A DNA stretch of 64,000 nt, from contig JAQGDQ010000098.1 of the NCBI GenBank assembly GCA_030141605.1, forward strand, positions 102,636 through 166,635. The letters run 5' to 3'. The translations under genes and the position numbers were made by a program. Below are positions 56,701 to 59,409 of this stretch, one piece after another. Below the pieces are notes generated by a model. It made no database searches, had not been told where the DNA came from, and saw nothing but the letters and a program-made list of their open reading frames with translations. Each line of letters starts with the position of its first letter. Within the stretch, counting starts at the first letter, position 1. Source of the DNA: Tubiluchus corallicola (taxonomy: Eukaryota > Priapulida > Priapulimorpha > Priapulimorphida > Tubiluchidae).

Positions 56701-56830
56701 AGCCACCAAGCCGATAACAAGTGCCACTGCACGTACGGTTGCCGCGGGCAACAGCACACAGCAGCACGATGCCATCGTGGCAGCAAATATGGGTCGCAAA
56801 GCAGTAACCGACCTGCTGGAAACTTGCAAG
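14586..56830 (+). CDS. TLN: Talin (whole gene as seen; 3' end not in window)
   Basis: Talin is a large cytoplasmic adaptor: its FERM head binds integrin beta tails and phosphoinositides, and its rod of helical bundles binds vinculin and F-actin at adhesions. I joined 47 exons by conserved talin residues, GT-AG sites and splice phase; frame is kept throughout, giving about 2,230 codons without the cassette. Landmarks are the N-terminus MVVLSLKIS, F3 motif VRRWAASPNSFTLDFGD (Trp about 363, matching the integrin-contact Trp359 of vertebrate talin), and rod sequences such as NCVSCLPGQRDVD, KRQFVQSAKDVANATANL and VMVTNVTSLLKTVK. Vertebrate talins are about 2,540 residues; the end of R12, R13 (I/LWEQ) and the dimerisation helix are missing here. 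Expected internal start sites, alternative exons and an alternative end are listed separately. Talin identity is close to certain; exon borders were read by eye. Confidence 0.97.
14722..16245 (+). other. Talin intron 1
   Basis: About 1.5 kb. Holds copy B of repeat family R1 (14981-15328). Nothing else recognised. Confidence 0.8.
14981..15328. mobile_element. Dispersed repeat family R1, copy B (TIR-bounded, non-autonomous)
   Basis: About 348 bp, beginning GAAAGGACA and ending in the inverse TGTCCTTTC. The interior shares blocks such as GTGCTGCTTTTCTT and GTGATTTTACTAATTACA with copies A and C but is shorter than copy C. Short inverted ends and no ORF suggest a DNA-transposon derivative; target duplication is unclear. 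Confidence 0.7.
16246..16343 (+). CDS. TLN: Talin exon 2 (F0)
   Basis: Encodes GDYGLFLADEDPKKGVWLE then YYMLRNG, the conserved end of F0. Acceptor ttttttcag; joins exon 1 in phase 1 and ends phase 0 at GGG|gtaaga. Confidence 0.95.
17270..17399 (+). CDS. TLN: Talin exon 3 (F0-F1)
   Basis: Encodes VRMLDGSVKTLLVDDSKN and AICTRIG, the first part of F1. Acceptor ttttaatag; donor G|gtatat, phase 1. Confidence 0.93.
17585..17964. mobile_element. hAT-like MITE in talin intron 3
   Basis: Perfect terminal inverted repeats TAGAGGTGAGCATT (17593-17606) and AATGCTCACCTCTA (17943-17956) bound a 364-bp AT-rich element. Flanks are a near 8-bp duplication, CTAACAAG against CTGATAAG (6 of 8). The interior is also partly self-complementary (gaattcaaatcg... 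against ...gttcaaatcgag). The short ORF inside is not a gene. Confidence 0.8.
18494..18573 (+). CDS. TLN: Talin exon 4 (F1)
   Basis: Encodes ISNYDEYSLVIEPPEEQKEQ and FATLRK. Acceptor ttttatag; phase 1 in, phase 0 out at AAA|gtaatc. Confidence 0.93.
18926..19144 (+). CDS. TLN: Talin exon 5 (F1-F2)
   Basis: 73 codons, including KLHTDEEIKWVDHGKTLREQ and FSDQNIDSRDPVQLNLLYVQ, among the most conserved stretches of the talin head. Acceptor ttggtatag; donor CAA|gtaagt. Confidence 0.96.
19145..21473 (+). other. Talin intron 5
   Basis: About 2.3 kb, AT-rich. Contains a direct tandem duplication of about 75 bp right after exon 5 (19182-19257 and 19261-19323). No gene seen. Confidence 0.8.
19182..19323. 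repeat. Two-copy tandem duplication, unit about 79 bp
   Basis: TCTTACTGAATTTTTGTG, GATTAAACAGT, AAAGAGTTAAACTGC and GTATAGGTC occur in the same order twice, with small indels in the second copy. Confidence 0.85.
21474..21665 (+). CDS. TLN: Talin exon 6 (F2)
   Basis: 64 codons, with AVQFAGIQCQIQFGDH and KTGFLDLKEFLPKEY, matching F2. Acceptor gtttttag; donor GTG|gtatgt; phase 0 both sides. Confidence 0.95.
22849..22953 (+). CDS. TLN: Talin exon 7 (F2-F3)
   Basis: 35 codons, EHKKCAALNELEAKVKY then LKTYGVTFFVVK. Acceptor ctttacag; donor AAG|gtacaa; phase 0. Confidence 0.95.
23280..23369 (+). CDS. TLN: Talin exon 8 (F3)
   Basis: 30 codons, EKLKGKNRLVPRLLGITK then VLRVDEKTKE. This is the membrane- and integrin-facing start of the F3 (PTB-like) fold. 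Acceptor cttctgcag; donor GAG|gtgggt. Confidence 0.96.
23550..23717 (+). CDS. TLN: Talin exon 9 (F3, integrin-binding)
   Basis: 56 codons. VRRWAASPNSFTLDFGD carries the Arg-Trp pair that in vertebrate talin (Arg358, Trp359) contacts the integrin NPxY region; here Trp is about residue 363. It ends with QLIAGYIDIILKK. Acceptor ctactgcag; donor AAG|gtaaac; phase 0. Confidence 0.97.
23718..25341 (+). other. Talin intron 9
   Basis: About 1.6 kb. Contains a small inverted-repeat element at 24882-25068; otherwise nothing recognised. Confidence 0.8.
24882..25068. mobile_element. Small TIR element (pogo/mariner-like MITE)
   Basis: 187 bp, starting CAGTCAAACCTC and ending in the inverse GAAGTTTGACTG. 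Interior pairs such as ggcattaagcgag / ggcattaaacgag suggest decayed inverted or direct structure. CAGTCAAAC-type ends are common in pogo/Tigger-like MITEs; I could not define a target duplication. Confidence 0.7.
25342..25418 (+). CDS. TLN: Talin exon 10a (alternative to 10b; F3-rod linker)
   Basis: 77 nt, phase 0 in and phase 2 out, encoding LAERDYLGMEGEFGDSMLED then VAEAGK. Acceptor ctttaag, donor AA|gtgagt. Length, phase and the core pattern DxxGxEGxxxxxxLED match exon 10b only 366 bp downstream. Using both would add 154 nt and break the frame, so the two should be mutually exclusive. Relative to 10b it is more acidic, loses the lysines after F3 and lacks the SP dipeptide near its end. 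The exon call is well supported by this match; its use needs RNA. Confidence 0.8.
25785..25861 (+). CDS. TLN: Talin exon 10b (canonical version; F3-rod linker)
   Basis: 77 nt, phase 0 to 2, encoding KKAKDHFGIEGDDESTLLED then TVSPYK. Close to the vertebrate linker after F3 (KDHFGLEGDEESTMLEDSVSPKK). The Ser-Pro at about 429-430 aligns with vertebrate talin-1 Ser425, reported as a Cdk5 site. Acceptor ctgctacag, donor AA|gtaagt. Confidence 0.93.
26437..26525 (+). CDS. TLN: Talin exon 11 (linker)
   Basis: Joins either version of exon 10 in phase 2 to give KATIIEHQT..., then EEGSVALPGVMRSGD, matching vertebrate EHGSVALPAIMRSG. Acceptor tttgcag; donor G|gttagt, phase 1. The vertebrate calpain-2 cleavage site lies in this linker; I cannot see that it is kept. 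Confidence 0.93.
26663..27213. mobile_element. Dispersed repeat family R1, copy C (longest copy)
   Basis: About 551 bp between exons 11 and 12. It starts GAAAGGACTAGTC and ends in the inverse GACTTAACCTTTC. It shares with copy A ATTATGACGTAACTGGTG and with A and B GATTTTACTAATTACA. The 82-codon ORF inside is not recognisable as a transposase. Confidence 0.75.
27369..27457 (+). CDS. TLN: Talin exon 12 (linker)
   Basis: Phase 1 in, phase 0 out. Encodes GESQYKSGSMEQEQTVIRAQ then LTNAQHMPPM, the end of the unstructured linker. Acceptor ttttgcag; donor ATG|gtatca. Confidence 0.9.
27592..27735 (+). CDS. TLN: Talin exon 13 (R1)
   Basis: 48 codons, SHAQKALITNIGDSMD..., ending MPPLGTDP; aligns with the first R1 helix. 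Acceptor atttttgcag; donor CCG|gtaatt. Confidence 0.93.
27940..27973. repeat. (TA)n microsatellite
   Basis: About 16-17 TA units in intron 13. A perfect 8-bp-stem hairpin (GATGCTGC/GCAGCATC) follows at 28068-28089. Confidence 0.95.
28187..28347 (+). CDS. TLN: Talin exon 14 (R1)
   Basis: Encodes AINTGTAQVVNLTGGEP then DDTDYTAVGSAVTT; vertebrate talin has VNLTAGDPAETDYTAVG. Acceptor gttttag; donor AT|gtaagc, phase 2. Confidence 0.95.
28983..29136 (+). CDS. TLN: Talin exon 15 (R1)
   Basis: Phase 2 in, giving ISSNFEEMSKNVRVLAALME, then LLEASRRLAAALSDLMKAAE. Acceptor ttgtttcag; donor GAG|gtactg, phase 0. Confidence 0.95.
29373..29471 (+). CDS. TLN: Talin exon 16 (R1 end / R2 start)
   Basis: 33 codons, PRQTLLNAASKVGDASGDVM... 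ending QEVDQAYQ, aligned with vertebrate DTDPHFQ. Acceptor cctgtag; donor CAG|gtatgc. Confidence 0.95.
29595..29648 (+). CDS. TLN: Talin exon 17 (probable 54-nt cassette exon)
   Basis: 18 codons, VKKQLRDMYKLAASKISQ, between acceptor cactag and donor CAG|gtcagt, phase 0 on both sides, no stop. The mature vertebrate protein joins the flanking exons directly (HFQ|DALMQLAKAV), so these 18 residues are an insertion exactly at the R1-R2 border. Its length, a multiple of three, lets it be skipped without loss of frame. A 51-nt cassette exon (17b) at about this place has been described in human TLN1; orthology to it is my inference. Confidence 0.7.
30041..30208 (+). CDS. TLN: Talin exon 18 (R2)
   Basis: 56 codons, DTLLALAKAVANATAQLVLN... 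ending ATSELVACAK (vertebrate STSQLVACTK). Acceptor ttattttag; donor AAA|gtatgc. Confidence 0.95.
30859..30960 (+). CDS. TLN: Talin exon 19 (R2)
   Basis: 34 codons, VVAPTINSPACQEQLVEAAK then VEGIVGTSK, almost identical to vertebrate R2. Acceptor ttcatag; donor AAA|gtatgt; phase 0. Confidence 0.96.
30961..35270 (+). other. Talin intron 19 (largest in window; possible internal promoter)
   Basis: About 4.3 kb, AT-rich, with no exon or element I can identify. It ends where a long GC-richer ORF with its own ATG begins (35271). I looked for and did not find a clear TATA box or initiator near its 3' end, so a promoter here is only suggested by the layout. Confidence 0.5.
35271..35597 (+). CDS. TLN: 5' extension of talin exon 20: alternative first exon or insertion
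   Basis: 109 codons in frame with the conserved exon 20 core, starting at ATG 35271 (MMTESGSVTW...) directly after an in-frame TAA (35265-35267). Base composition looks coding rather than intronic. Vertebrate talin has no equivalent here. Joining from exon 19 needs a phase-0 acceptor inside the ORF: cttcccag before 35379 and attgaag before 35598 are the best in frame. The acceptor-like ataag at 35268 would give an immediate stop. Options are an alternative first exon making an N-terminally truncated talin, a lineage-specific insertion in R2, or both. The region contains a basic patch NRKR near its middle. Confidence 0.5.
35598..35822 (+). CDS. TLN: Talin exon 20 core (R2)
   Basis: Encodes AATQVSKALNDLLQHIKKG then DTILTTTDKLFLSMGNASEM and VKQARILAQ, matching vertebrate R2. 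Donor CAG|gtgagt. The exact 5' border is uncertain: this start is the last in-frame AG before talin similarity. Confidence 0.88.
36575..36706 (+). CDS. TLN: Talin exon 21 (R3)
   Basis: 44 codons, ATSQLVNAIKGEAEQSQDSD then LLADATARMVEAAK. Acceptor tttttacag; donor AAG|gttggt, a weak +3/+4 match. R3 is the least stable, first-unfolding, RIAM- and vinculin-binding bundle in vertebrate talin. Confidence 0.94.
37122..37250 (+). CDS. TLN: Talin exon 22 (R3)
   Basis: 43 codons, DPDQQQRLRLAAEDLRSATN then AAAQNALKKKLISRLE. Acceptor atcattag; donor GAG|gtagga. Confidence 0.95.
37928..38041 (+). CDS. TLN: Talin exon 23 (R3-R4)
   Basis: 38 codons, LAAKQAASASTQTIAAAQKA, then a Ser/Asn/Gln-rich loop, ending LVTDCK. 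Acceptor tttctag; donor AAG|gtacgt. Confidence 0.95.
38042..39798 (+). other. Talin intron 23
   Basis: About 1.75 kb, AT-rich; nothing recognised. Confidence 0.7.
39799..39919 (+). CDS. TLN: Talin exon 24 (R4)
   Basis: Encodes ATADLIPKLVQGIKSCMNEP then QLALISASQQFLTPAG. Acceptor cattacag; donor G|gtgtgt, phase 1. Confidence 0.94.
39980..40358. mobile_element. hAT-type MITE with internal 17-bp tandem repeats
   Basis: The element at 39988-40350 (363 bp) is flanked by perfect 8-bp duplications AACGTATT (39980-39987 and 40351-40358). Its ends are imperfect inverted repeats (CAGCGGCGGAT against CTGTAGCGGAT). Inside, near 40140-40226, a unit like GTGTAAACTTGAATT is repeated about five times. No transposase. 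It sits in intron 24. Confidence 0.88.
40624..40751 (+). CDS. TLN: Talin exon 25 (R4)
   Basis: Phase 1 in; MVSSAKAAVPTVGDQAASMQ then AKNLQTALAELRAAAGK. Acceptor catttag; donor AAG|gtaagc, phase 0. Confidence 0.95.
40868..40996 (+). CDS. TLN: Talin exon 26 (R4-R5)
   Basis: 43 codons, AQEACGSLELDSALDTIRQL ending RDGRLLPLPGET (vertebrate RDGKLKPLPGET). Acceptor gcatag; donor ACT|gtgagt. Confidence 0.95.
41115..41198 (+). CDS. TLN: Talin exon 27 (R5)
   Basis: 28 codons, GGTSKQVGSSMAQLLSAAAQ. Acceptor tttttgcag; donor CAG|gtatgt. Confidence 0.94.
41830..42057 (+). CDS. TLN: Talin exon 28 (R5)
   Basis: 76 codons, GDESYTGIAARETANSLRTL ... NPDNQQRLAQ (vertebrate GNENYAGIAAR ... PESQQRLAQ). Acceptor tgtcacag; donor CAG|gtgatt. 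Confidence 0.95.
42227..42544 (+). CDS. TLN: Talin exon 29 (R5-R6, largest exon)
   Basis: 106 codons, VAKAVSNALNNCVSCLPGQR, then NEAAGDVVTASKTSPAELG and a diverged end. Acceptor atttcacag; donor AAG|gtaatg. Confidence 0.95.
42749..42888 (+). CDS. TLN: Talin exon 30 (R6)
   Basis: Encodes VTSMKNISMVSSRFLLAAKS then APNAKNQLAAAAR. Acceptor ttgtgcag; donor AG|gtaagt, phase 2. Confidence 0.95.
43092..43297 (+). CDS. TLN: Talin exon 31 (R6-R7)
   Basis: Phase 2 in. APGQQDCDNALRQIRAMRPL then LENPSEPVNDATYYECLD and SKQLGTAMTG. Acceptor gttttcag; donor G|gtctgt, phase 1. Confidence 0.94.
43477..43577 (+). CDS. TLN: Talin exon 32 (R7)
   Basis: Phase 1 in, giving GIANTAKKGELEEFGKAVRE then ALIEAAAQ. Acceptor gatgcag; donor CAG|gtgagt. 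Confidence 0.93.
43954..44097 (+). CDS. TLN: Talin exon 33 (R7-R8)
   Basis: 48 codons, SSYLVGIADPSSEAGRPGLV then DQAQFARASQAIQVACQNL. Acceptor ttgtgcag; donor CAG|gtatgg. Confidence 0.95.
44313..44474 (+). CDS. TLN: Talin exon 34 (R8)
   Basis: 54 codons, ATIIAKHTSSLCNSCRIASS then KRQFVQSAKDVANATANLVK, nearly identical to vertebrate R8, the LD-motif and vinculin-binding bundle inserted in R7. Acceptor actccag; donor AAG|gtgtgt. Confidence 0.96.
44953..45093 (+). CDS. TLN: Talin exon 35 (R8 end)
   Basis: 47 codons, ATKPLIEAVDNLTIFASSPE then FASIPAKISNE (vertebrate FSSIPAQISPE). Acceptor gttgcag; donor GAG|gtatgc. Confidence 0.95.
45577..45758 (+). CDS. TLN: Talin exon 36 (R7 last helices)
   Basis: Encodes AKSLSVNPKDPPTWQLLAAH then SKNVSDSIKKLVTSIR. 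Acceptor tgtattag; donor AG|gtaacc, phase 2. An overlapping open frame here is a shadow. Confidence 0.95.
45891..46023 (+). CDS. TLN: Talin exon 37 (R7-R9)
   Basis: Phase 2 in, RDKAPGQKECDEAI... then LDHASLAAVSQNLAPR (vertebrate LDQASLAAVSQQLAPR). Acceptor atttgcag; donor CAG|gtaaga. Confidence 0.95.
46781..46882 (+). CDS. TLN: Talin exon 38 (R9)
   Basis: 34 codons, GFQDQMIGSTNEIIECVDDV, ending ETEKLGHY; a relatively diverged part of R9, the bundle that binds F3 in autoinhibited vertebrate talin. Acceptor tttttccag; donor TAT|gtgagt. Confidence 0.92.
47190..47360 (+). CDS. TLN: Talin exon 39 (R9)
   Basis: 57 codons, QMALLDQTKTVAECALQLVH then AAKEGGGNPK (vertebrate QMALLDQTKTLAESALQLLY). Acceptor attcgcag; donor AAG|gtaata. 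Confidence 0.96.
47522..47668 (+). CDS. TLN: Talin exon 40 (R9-R10)
   Basis: 49 codons, ASEAHEAIDESADGLKDALN then AGAVTVMVDQLNKAIIK. Acceptor tctcatag; donor AAG|gtggga. Confidence 0.93.
47780..48007 (+). CDS. TLN: Talin exon 41 (R10)
   Basis: 76 codons, EGDFVEYQTTMTNALKEIAR then TTNYSIVAANARGAA (vertebrate EGSFVDYQTTMVRTAKAIA). Acceptor ttttttgcag; donor GAG|gtaaaa. Confidence 0.95.
48693..48839 (+). CDS. TLN: Talin exon 42 (R10)
   Basis: 49 codons, IQQRIRQSVHELGQACVTLV then NDTYTQREVAENSRIVQEK. Acceptor cttacag; donor AAG|gtgaga. Confidence 0.94.
48943..49721. mobile_element. Possible TIR-bounded element in intron 42
   Basis: The ends are imperfect inverted repeats of about 21 bp: TAGGCGCCACTTAATAGAC at the left, and the reverse complement of the right end reads TAGACGCCGTTTATTAGAC. 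About 780 bp lie between them with no ORF. A target duplication is not evident, so this is a tentative DNA-transposon remnant. Confidence 0.45.
49902..50071 (+). CDS. TLN: Talin exon 43 (R10-R11)
   Basis: Encodes SALQAGSRGTQACINAASTV then SGIIGDLDTTILFATAGTL, nearly invariant in talins. Acceptor aactttag; donor AG|gtaata, phase 2. Confidence 0.96.
50433..50673 (+). mobile_element. tRNA-derived SINE
   Basis: The head carries a pol III A box TGGTATAGCTG (50441-50451) and B box GGTTCAACTCC (50488-50498), both fitting the consensus exactly and at tRNA-like spacing. A non-tRNA body of about 170 bp follows, ending in a (TTG)n tract. No complete tRNA fold is visible, so it is a retroposon rather than a functional tRNA gene. 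Confidence 0.8.
50674..50760. repeat. Compound microsatellite (TTG)n-(ATT)n
   Basis: (TTG)n followed by a short GC-rich step and a long (ATT/TTA)n tract, ending 60 bp before exon 44. The poly-Leu/poly-Tyr ORF over it is an artefact. Confidence 0.9.
50820..51003 (+). CDS. TLN: Talin exon 44 (R11)
   Basis: Phase 2 in, RENILKTAKALVEDTKTLV, then TITRLADVVKYGAASLGSD. Acceptor ttattgcag; donor CAG|gtgagg, phase 0. Confidence 0.96.
51816..51941 (+). CDS. TLN: Talin exon 45 (R11), internal form
   Basis: 42 codons, VLLINAVKDVAMALGELIQS then HDPAMANLKDSAK. Acceptor taatttag; donor AAG|gtgatg joins in phase 0 to exon 46 (VMVTNVT...), as in vertebrate NSAKVMVTNVT. Confidence 0.95.
51942..52088 (+). CDS. 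TLN: Read-through extension of exon 45: alternative talin C-terminus
   Basis: The exon 45 frame runs on through its donor for 48 codons to a TAG at 52086-52088. The tail starts VMMNLIAQAEAQQKNAELPT, as exon 46 starts VMVTNV, and ends in an aromatic/Gly stretch (DSDPWYGTVSVGKQ). It is markedly GC-richer than the intron that follows, like coding sequence. Unspliced here, the transcript would encode about 2,180 residues, stopping in R11 without R12, R13 or the dimerisation helix. Candidate AATAAA signals are at 53508 and 54042. Existence of the mRNA is inference. Confidence 0.6.
   Translation: MMMNLIAQAEAQQKNAELPTWDSAKAMLGILTKFDSDPWYGTVSVGKQ
52089..55497 (+). other. Talin intron 45 / possible 3' UTR of the short isoform
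   Basis: About 3.4 kb. Holds a mariner-type MITE (52876-53166) and AATAAA hexamers at 53508-53513 and 54042-54047 that could end a short transcript. Overlapping T-rich ORFs at 53.7-54.9 kb show no family features. Confidence 0.6.
52874..53168. mobile_element. mariner/Tc1-type MITE with TA duplication
   Basis: Element 52876-53166 (291 bp) between TA dinucleotides. The left end reads CAGGCAGTTGTCGACTTATG; the reverse complement of the right end reads CAGGTAGTCCTCGAATTACG. Inverted ends of about 22 bp and a TA target fit the Tc1/mariner superfamily. No transposase. Confidence 0.85.
55498..55614 (+). CDS. TLN: Talin exon 46 (R11)
   Basis: 39 codons, VMVTNVTSLLKTVKTVEDEA then RGTRAVESAISAINQDLK. 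Acceptor ttgctag; donor AAG|gtgggt. Confidence 0.96.
56472..56560 (+). repeat. tRNA-like retroposon fragment (weak)
   Basis: A perfect A-box match TGGTCCAGTGG (56472-56482) is followed about 40 bp later by GGTTCAGATCTG, a partial B box. It may be a decayed SINE head. Confidence 0.35.
56645..56830 (+). CDS. TLN: Talin exon 47 (R12), last talin exon found
   Basis: 62 codons, DDLIQATKPITSATARTVAA then ANMGRKAVTDLLETCK (vertebrate ANLSRRAIADMLRACK). Acceptor atcgcag; donor AAG|gtaacg, phase 0. The normal donor shows that at least one more exon must follow. Confidence 0.95.
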
Positions 56831-57860
56831 GTAACGTTTCGTGGGTTTATTTTTCGGAGCTGCTTTCCTTTTGTAGGTTATTTTCATGTGCAGCTATTTT
56901 TAAAATTTGATGTTTTTCCAATATGTAAGTGCCTGTAATTGGCATTTTTCCCCAGTTAAGTAAAGGTAGGTCTAGTTAGTAAACGTGTGAGTGACCGTGG
57001 AGAAAACTGCTATCAGCAGTTTCATTTGCCCTTAATTCTGTCTAGACGGAGGATGTATACAGACGTACAAACATGATTATGGAACCTCTTGTCATCAATA
57101 TTCGTAGTAGGCCCCATCATTTACTGCTGGATAGCAGGTGGCAGAATACGGCACAGGGTAAAAGTTAGCAATACATGTACCAAATGAATAGTGAGGAAAT
57201 GTCTTAGTCATTCATTCTGTGACCAGTTAAAATCTCGCAGCTGCTGCATGTTATGCTGAAGTTGTTTTACCTGTTTATTTAGTTTTTTATGTGATAGTTA
57301 CAAAAATGTTGCTTAGTGCTGGATTAAACTAATGTATTTTATAACATTCGTGTCAAAAAAAGTTTCTCTGTGCAATTTGTGCAGACGAATTGTTGTAAAG
57401 TTTCCGTCTATCAACTATGGCACAGTTTACATATTTCGTGAATATCAAACTTATTTGATGATTCTATGCAACTGAAACCTAGAAGATAAGTTTCGCAATA
57501 ATACTAGTCTTCAGACACATTTTGTAAATGAATACCTTTATTTTCAGTACAACTAAAGTAATAGGGGATATATTTGATTTCTACAAAATTGCATTTTTTA
57601 ACATGGATTAGTCATAGCTTTGATTATAGTGCACATTTTTATGCATGCATTAAAGTGCATAATAAGTCTTCTAAATAAAGCAAAACTACGGTAAGTAACA
57701 CCTCACTAAGCACACTTGTACTGCATTGATTTGCTTTGCCATTTTGTCATGGAACAAATTATTGTGAAAATTATCAACTATGAAGCTATTGTTAATTTAT
57801 AATCTGCCTTGTCGGGATTGCAGATTACTGCTACCCATTATCATATAAACATAAACATAA
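56831..57860. other. Sequence between talin exon 47 and antisense cathepsin
   Basis: The next expected talin exon (in vertebrates starting EAAYHPEV and containing HYGRECANGYLELL) was looked for and not found. A TTTATT at 57537-57542 is a possible polyadenylation signal for the minus-strand protease. Confidence 0.6.
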
Positions 57861-59349
57861 TCAAACAAGTGGGAATGTTGCCACTGATGCTATGCCGCAC
57901 TGATTGTTCTTATTTCGAGACATATAACCATATCCTTTTTCACCCCACCATGTGCCCCAGCTATTCTTAATCAACCAGTAATCCTTGCCATCCATTGTTC
58001 CATAGCCGATGACCACAACGGCATGATTCAAATCATACTTGTTGCAGTTTGGGTCATCGTACACTCCAGATTTATAAAATTGGAACGTTTCTTCAGTACC
58101 TTCTATAGCGACCGATATTGGGCCTATCTCTGCTACTGCACTCTGTAGGGCGTTCTCTGTAGGTTGAACTCTCCAGATTGATGAAATGGTGGCTCCTATA
58201 TTCCCGGAATCAAATTTACATTGCTGATCTGCTGCTGCATATGGATAAGATGCTTCCGTGTTGATTCCACCATTGTACAAAACGTACTTGAATGCATTAA
58301 GTGCAGTTCCTCCTGCACATCCACCATTTCCTTCTGGCTTGGAACAGTCTACCAAATTCTGTTCACTTAGAGAGACTAGTTTGCCAGTTGTTTTAAAATG
58401 CTGCCCTTCTATAGCTCCAGTAGCTGCGAAGGCCCAACAGGATCCACAGCCTTTCTGATCTTTAACAGGCGTCACACATCCTTTGTCTCTCCAATCAACA
58501 GTGTCTGGTAGAAAAAATCTAGATGGCTGCAGGTATCTGACCTCTTTCGTTTCATTTGCTTGTTTGTGTCCATTAAATAGACTGGTAAATTCTTCATTGG
58601 TTAAATCCCCGAATTTGTTCATTCCCATGGTGTAAGAATGTTTTCCAAGACTATGTTCCAAGTTGTGCTTCATGATTTTTTTCATGTTTGCCTCGAATAC
58701 GATTCTACGGATTGCTTCTTCAGCTTCATTGTTATAACTCTGAAAGAGAAAAAACTCATGTAAACGTTGCTTACTGAACCTAAATTTAATTTAAAATTTT
58801 AAATGCCTATTAAACGTCACAGAAGTTTGAGTCACTTTTTAATTTTTGTCAGCTAATGAGTTAGATTTGACTTCATTTGGTTTTCAACAAGCAAGTAGTT
58901 AAGCAGATCCGATTATCAATTCTTGTACTGCAATGATTGCATGTTATACTTTAGTACCAACCACAGGTGCTAAGTGATTGCGCACCAATACACGAACTTC
59001 TGCTGGTTGGAAACTATGTTTGGCCGATCTTAAGAAAACTTTAATAAGGCATGTTTCAACTATAGGAAGGTTTCTAAAACCGTGAGAGAGCTTACCTTTG
59101 AATTTTGGCTAAGGCTGTTTCAGTCATGATTTTCAAATTTGTAAGCTAATGGAAATTCTTTAAAAAATGCAAGCATTTTAGTTATAAGACATAGTTGTTA
59201 GAGGTAAACTGTCAGGAAAAAAAGAAAGAAAACGTTTGACTCACCTTATTATATGTCGCTTTCCATTCTTTCCAAACCTCGTCAAATTCAGAAGTGATTG
59301 GAGAACACGCCACTGCTATTATAAGTGAAGAGAAGATGAGCAGCTTCAT
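57861..59349 (-). CDS. Cathepsin L-type cysteine protease, complete two-exon gene
   Basis: Secreted or lysosomal papain-family protease (C1A), 327 residues, usual cathepsin L length. Exon 1 is 59245-59349 (35 codons) with signal peptide MKLLIFSSLIIAVACS; exon 2 is 57861-58739, joined in phase 0 across a 505-bp intron (donor AAG|gtgagt, acceptor ctctttcag). The propeptide has a full ERFNIN motif (Glu43, Arg47, Phe50, Asn53, Ile57, Asn61) and GxNxFxD (Gly74-Asp80), typical of cathepsin L/K/S rather than B. The mature enzyme should begin near LPDTVDWRDKG (about 112). Active-site Gln130, Cys136 (GCGSCWAF), His274 (NHAVVVIGYG) and Asn294 (KNSWGTWWG) are present. It is antisense to talin. Only one intron is unusual for animal cathepsin L genes and may reflect intron loss. 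Confidence 0.95.
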
Positions 59350-59399
59350 GGTTTCTCTAACTTTCCAGCTAAACAATGGATGATGGGCCAATTGAGGGG

Positions 59400-59408
59400 T
59401 TTTTATAT
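59400..59408 (-). promoter_or_regulatory. TATA box of the cathepsin gene
   Basis: ATATAAAAA on the minus strand, about 50 bp before the ATG. The same motif at the same distance precedes the second copy (63148-63155), within conserved flanking sequence containing CCCATCATCCATTGTTTA. Confidence 0.6.
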
Positions 59409-59409
59409 G

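Noticed and set aside
57048-57160. ORF after a tctgtctag acceptor, tested as the next talin exon
   Set aside because: Its translation (TEDVYRRTNMIMEPLVIN) does not resemble talin R12 and runs into a stop without a donor.
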